From NCBI GenBank assembly GCA_027018975.1, contig JALUXN010000286.1, forward strand, positions 1 through 6,706: a stretch of DNA of 6,706 nucleotides, read 5' to 3'. The position numbers were made by a program, and so were the translations under genes. This document shows positions 5,846-6,706 of this stretch, piece by piece. Numbering within the stretch: the stretch's first letter is position 1; the number at the start of each line of letters is the position of its first letter. The notes under the pieces were generated by a model, which did no database searches, was not told the origin of the DNA, and saw nothing but the letters and a program-made list of their open reading frames with translations. This stretch comes from Mariprofundaceae bacterium (GTDB taxonomy: Bacteria > Pseudomonadota > Zetaproteobacteria > Mariprofundales > Mariprofundaceae).

Positions 5846-6706
5846 ATGGTAACTACTCAGCTACATGCTGAAACGGTTCGCATCGCCGTTTACATCTCCG
5901 GCCACGGTTTCGGTCATCTGGCGCAGATGGCGCCGGTGCTGCAGCGGCTGCAGGCGTTGCGGCCAGATACTCGTTTCCTGCTGCGCTGTGCGTTGCCGGC
6001 TGATGAGATTGTGGCGCGGCTCGGCTTTGATCGTGATGTGGAGATTGTCGGTGGCGCGGTCGATGTCGGCGTGGTGCAGCATAGCGCCATCCGCGAAGAC
6101 CGAGCCGCCAGCATTGCCGCGCTGCGCGATTGGCTGGCGCAGATGCCGGAGCAACTGGCGCGCGAACAGGCGATACTACGCGATTTTGCTGCCGATCTGG
6201 TGCTTTCGAATATCTCGCCGCTCGCTTTTCCGGCGGCAGAGGCGTTGGCGATCCCTTCACTGGCGCTGGCGACGCTGGATTGGCACGCCATCTATCGCCA
6301 CTGGCTGGATGCCGATGATCCGGCGCTGGCGCGCCTTGCGGCGGCTTACAGTGGCTGCGATCTGCTGCTCTCACCGCCGATGGCAATGGATATGGCAGCC
6401 TTTCCAAGGCGGGAGTCGATTCCACTGATTGCCAGTCGCCCGCAGGCGATTGGTGCGTCGCAGTTGGCTGGCTTGCAAGCGGATGGTGGGCGCAAACGGG
6501 TGCTGGTGCTCTTTGGCGGCTGCGGCAATCCGCCCTTCGATCTCTCGGCGCTGGCGGCAATGGATGAGTGGCTGTTTCTGCTGCCGATGCCGGGCGATGG
6601 TGGTGATCCCGGCGTGGCCGAGAATGTGCGCTATGTGCAGTTTTCCAGCCAGTTGCGGGCGGTGGACCTCTTGCCGCATGTTGACCTGCTGCTCTGCAAG
6701 CCCGGC
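5846..6706 (+). CDS. MurG-like/GT-B-fold protein, partial at the 3' end
   Basis: An open frame of 287 codons runs from ATG 5846 off the window end. The N-terminus reads VRIAVYISGHGFGHLAQ, with the glycine-rich GHGFGH loop of GT-B nucleotide-sugar enzymes. The following features resemble the N-terminal domain of L-arabinokinases and related MurG-like bacterial proteins: VDVGVVQ (72-78), ISPLAFPAAEA near 123-133, LATLDWHAIY (141-150), the VLVLFGGCGN linker strand (219-228) and a terminal DLLLCKPG (280-287). Such proteins usually run to about 350-400 residues, and KPG is normally followed by a conserved Tyr-Gly just beyond this window. They probably act in the cytosol or at the membrane face, transferring or binding a sugar nucleotide; the substrate is unknown. 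5846 is the only ATG, GTG or TTG between the yjbQ stop and the GHGFGH motif in this frame, and no Shine-Dalgarno precedes it. Confidence 0.75.
   Translation, partial: MVTTQLHAETVRIAVYISGHGFGHLAQMAPVLQRLQALRPDTRFLLRCALPADEIVARLGFDRDVEIVGGAVDVGVVQHSAIREDRAASIAALRDWLAQMPEQLAREQAILRDFAADLVLSNISPLAFPAAEALAIPSLALATLDWHAIYRHWLDADDPALARLAAAYSGCDLLLSPPMAMDMAAFPRRESIPLIASRPQAIGASQLAGLQADGGRKRVLVLFGGCGNPPFDLSALAAMDEWLFLLPMPGDGGDPGVAENVRYVQFSSQLRAVDLLPHVDLLLCKPG

Noticed and set aside
5853..6560. 235-codon minus-strand frame and 187-codon plus-strand frame at 5865
   Set aside because: Both overlap the frame starting at 5846, which alone shows family motifs (GHGFGH, KPG). The alternatives are Arg/Pro/Ala rich and motif-free.

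Overview
The window looks like chromosomal DNA from a Gram-negative proteobacterium. BamD, an outer-membrane assembly lipoprotein, together with a proteobacterial-type RNase E, an RluD-type pseudouridine synthase and YjbQ all point that way. The DNA is moderately GC-rich by eye. The genes read like diverged relatives of the gammaproteobacterial versions, so a deep-branching gammaproteobacterium or a neighbouring class such as Zetaproteobacteria is plausible. That placement is inference; no rRNA or other marker in the window settles it.

All recognised genes are on the + strand. Bases 1-338 hold no convincing gene and look like a long, structured leader of the first gene, with several inverted repeats. 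Next come four tightly packed genes: rne (339-2654, RNase E), rluD (2647-3624, 23S rRNA pseudouridine synthase), pgeF (3617-4339, a laccase-fold peptidoglycan-editing or purine-nucleoside enzyme) and bamD (4347-5093, outer-membrane lipoprotein). The first two junctions overlap by 8 bases and the third has a 7-base gap, so the four are very probably one operon with translational coupling. They join RNA turnover, ribosome modification and envelope maintenance. In E. coli the same families sit in two separate places: rne beside rluC, and rluD-pgeF beside bamD.

A 269-base gap (5094-5362) follows, with strong inverted and tandem repeats but no supportable gene. Then come yjbQ (5363-5782), with a clear ribosome binding site, and after 63 bases a partial gene (5846 to the window end). 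The partial gene is a GT-B-fold, MurG-like or L-arabinokinase-N-terminal-like protein that runs off the window at a K-P-G motif.

Nothing here is a clear mobile element, CRISPR array, tRNA, rRNA or defence system. It is mostly ordinary housekeeping DNA. The points most worth a second look are the structured rne leader, the short atypical RNase E tail, the merged operon layout, the N-terminally compact PgeF and the repeat-rich gap before yjbQ.
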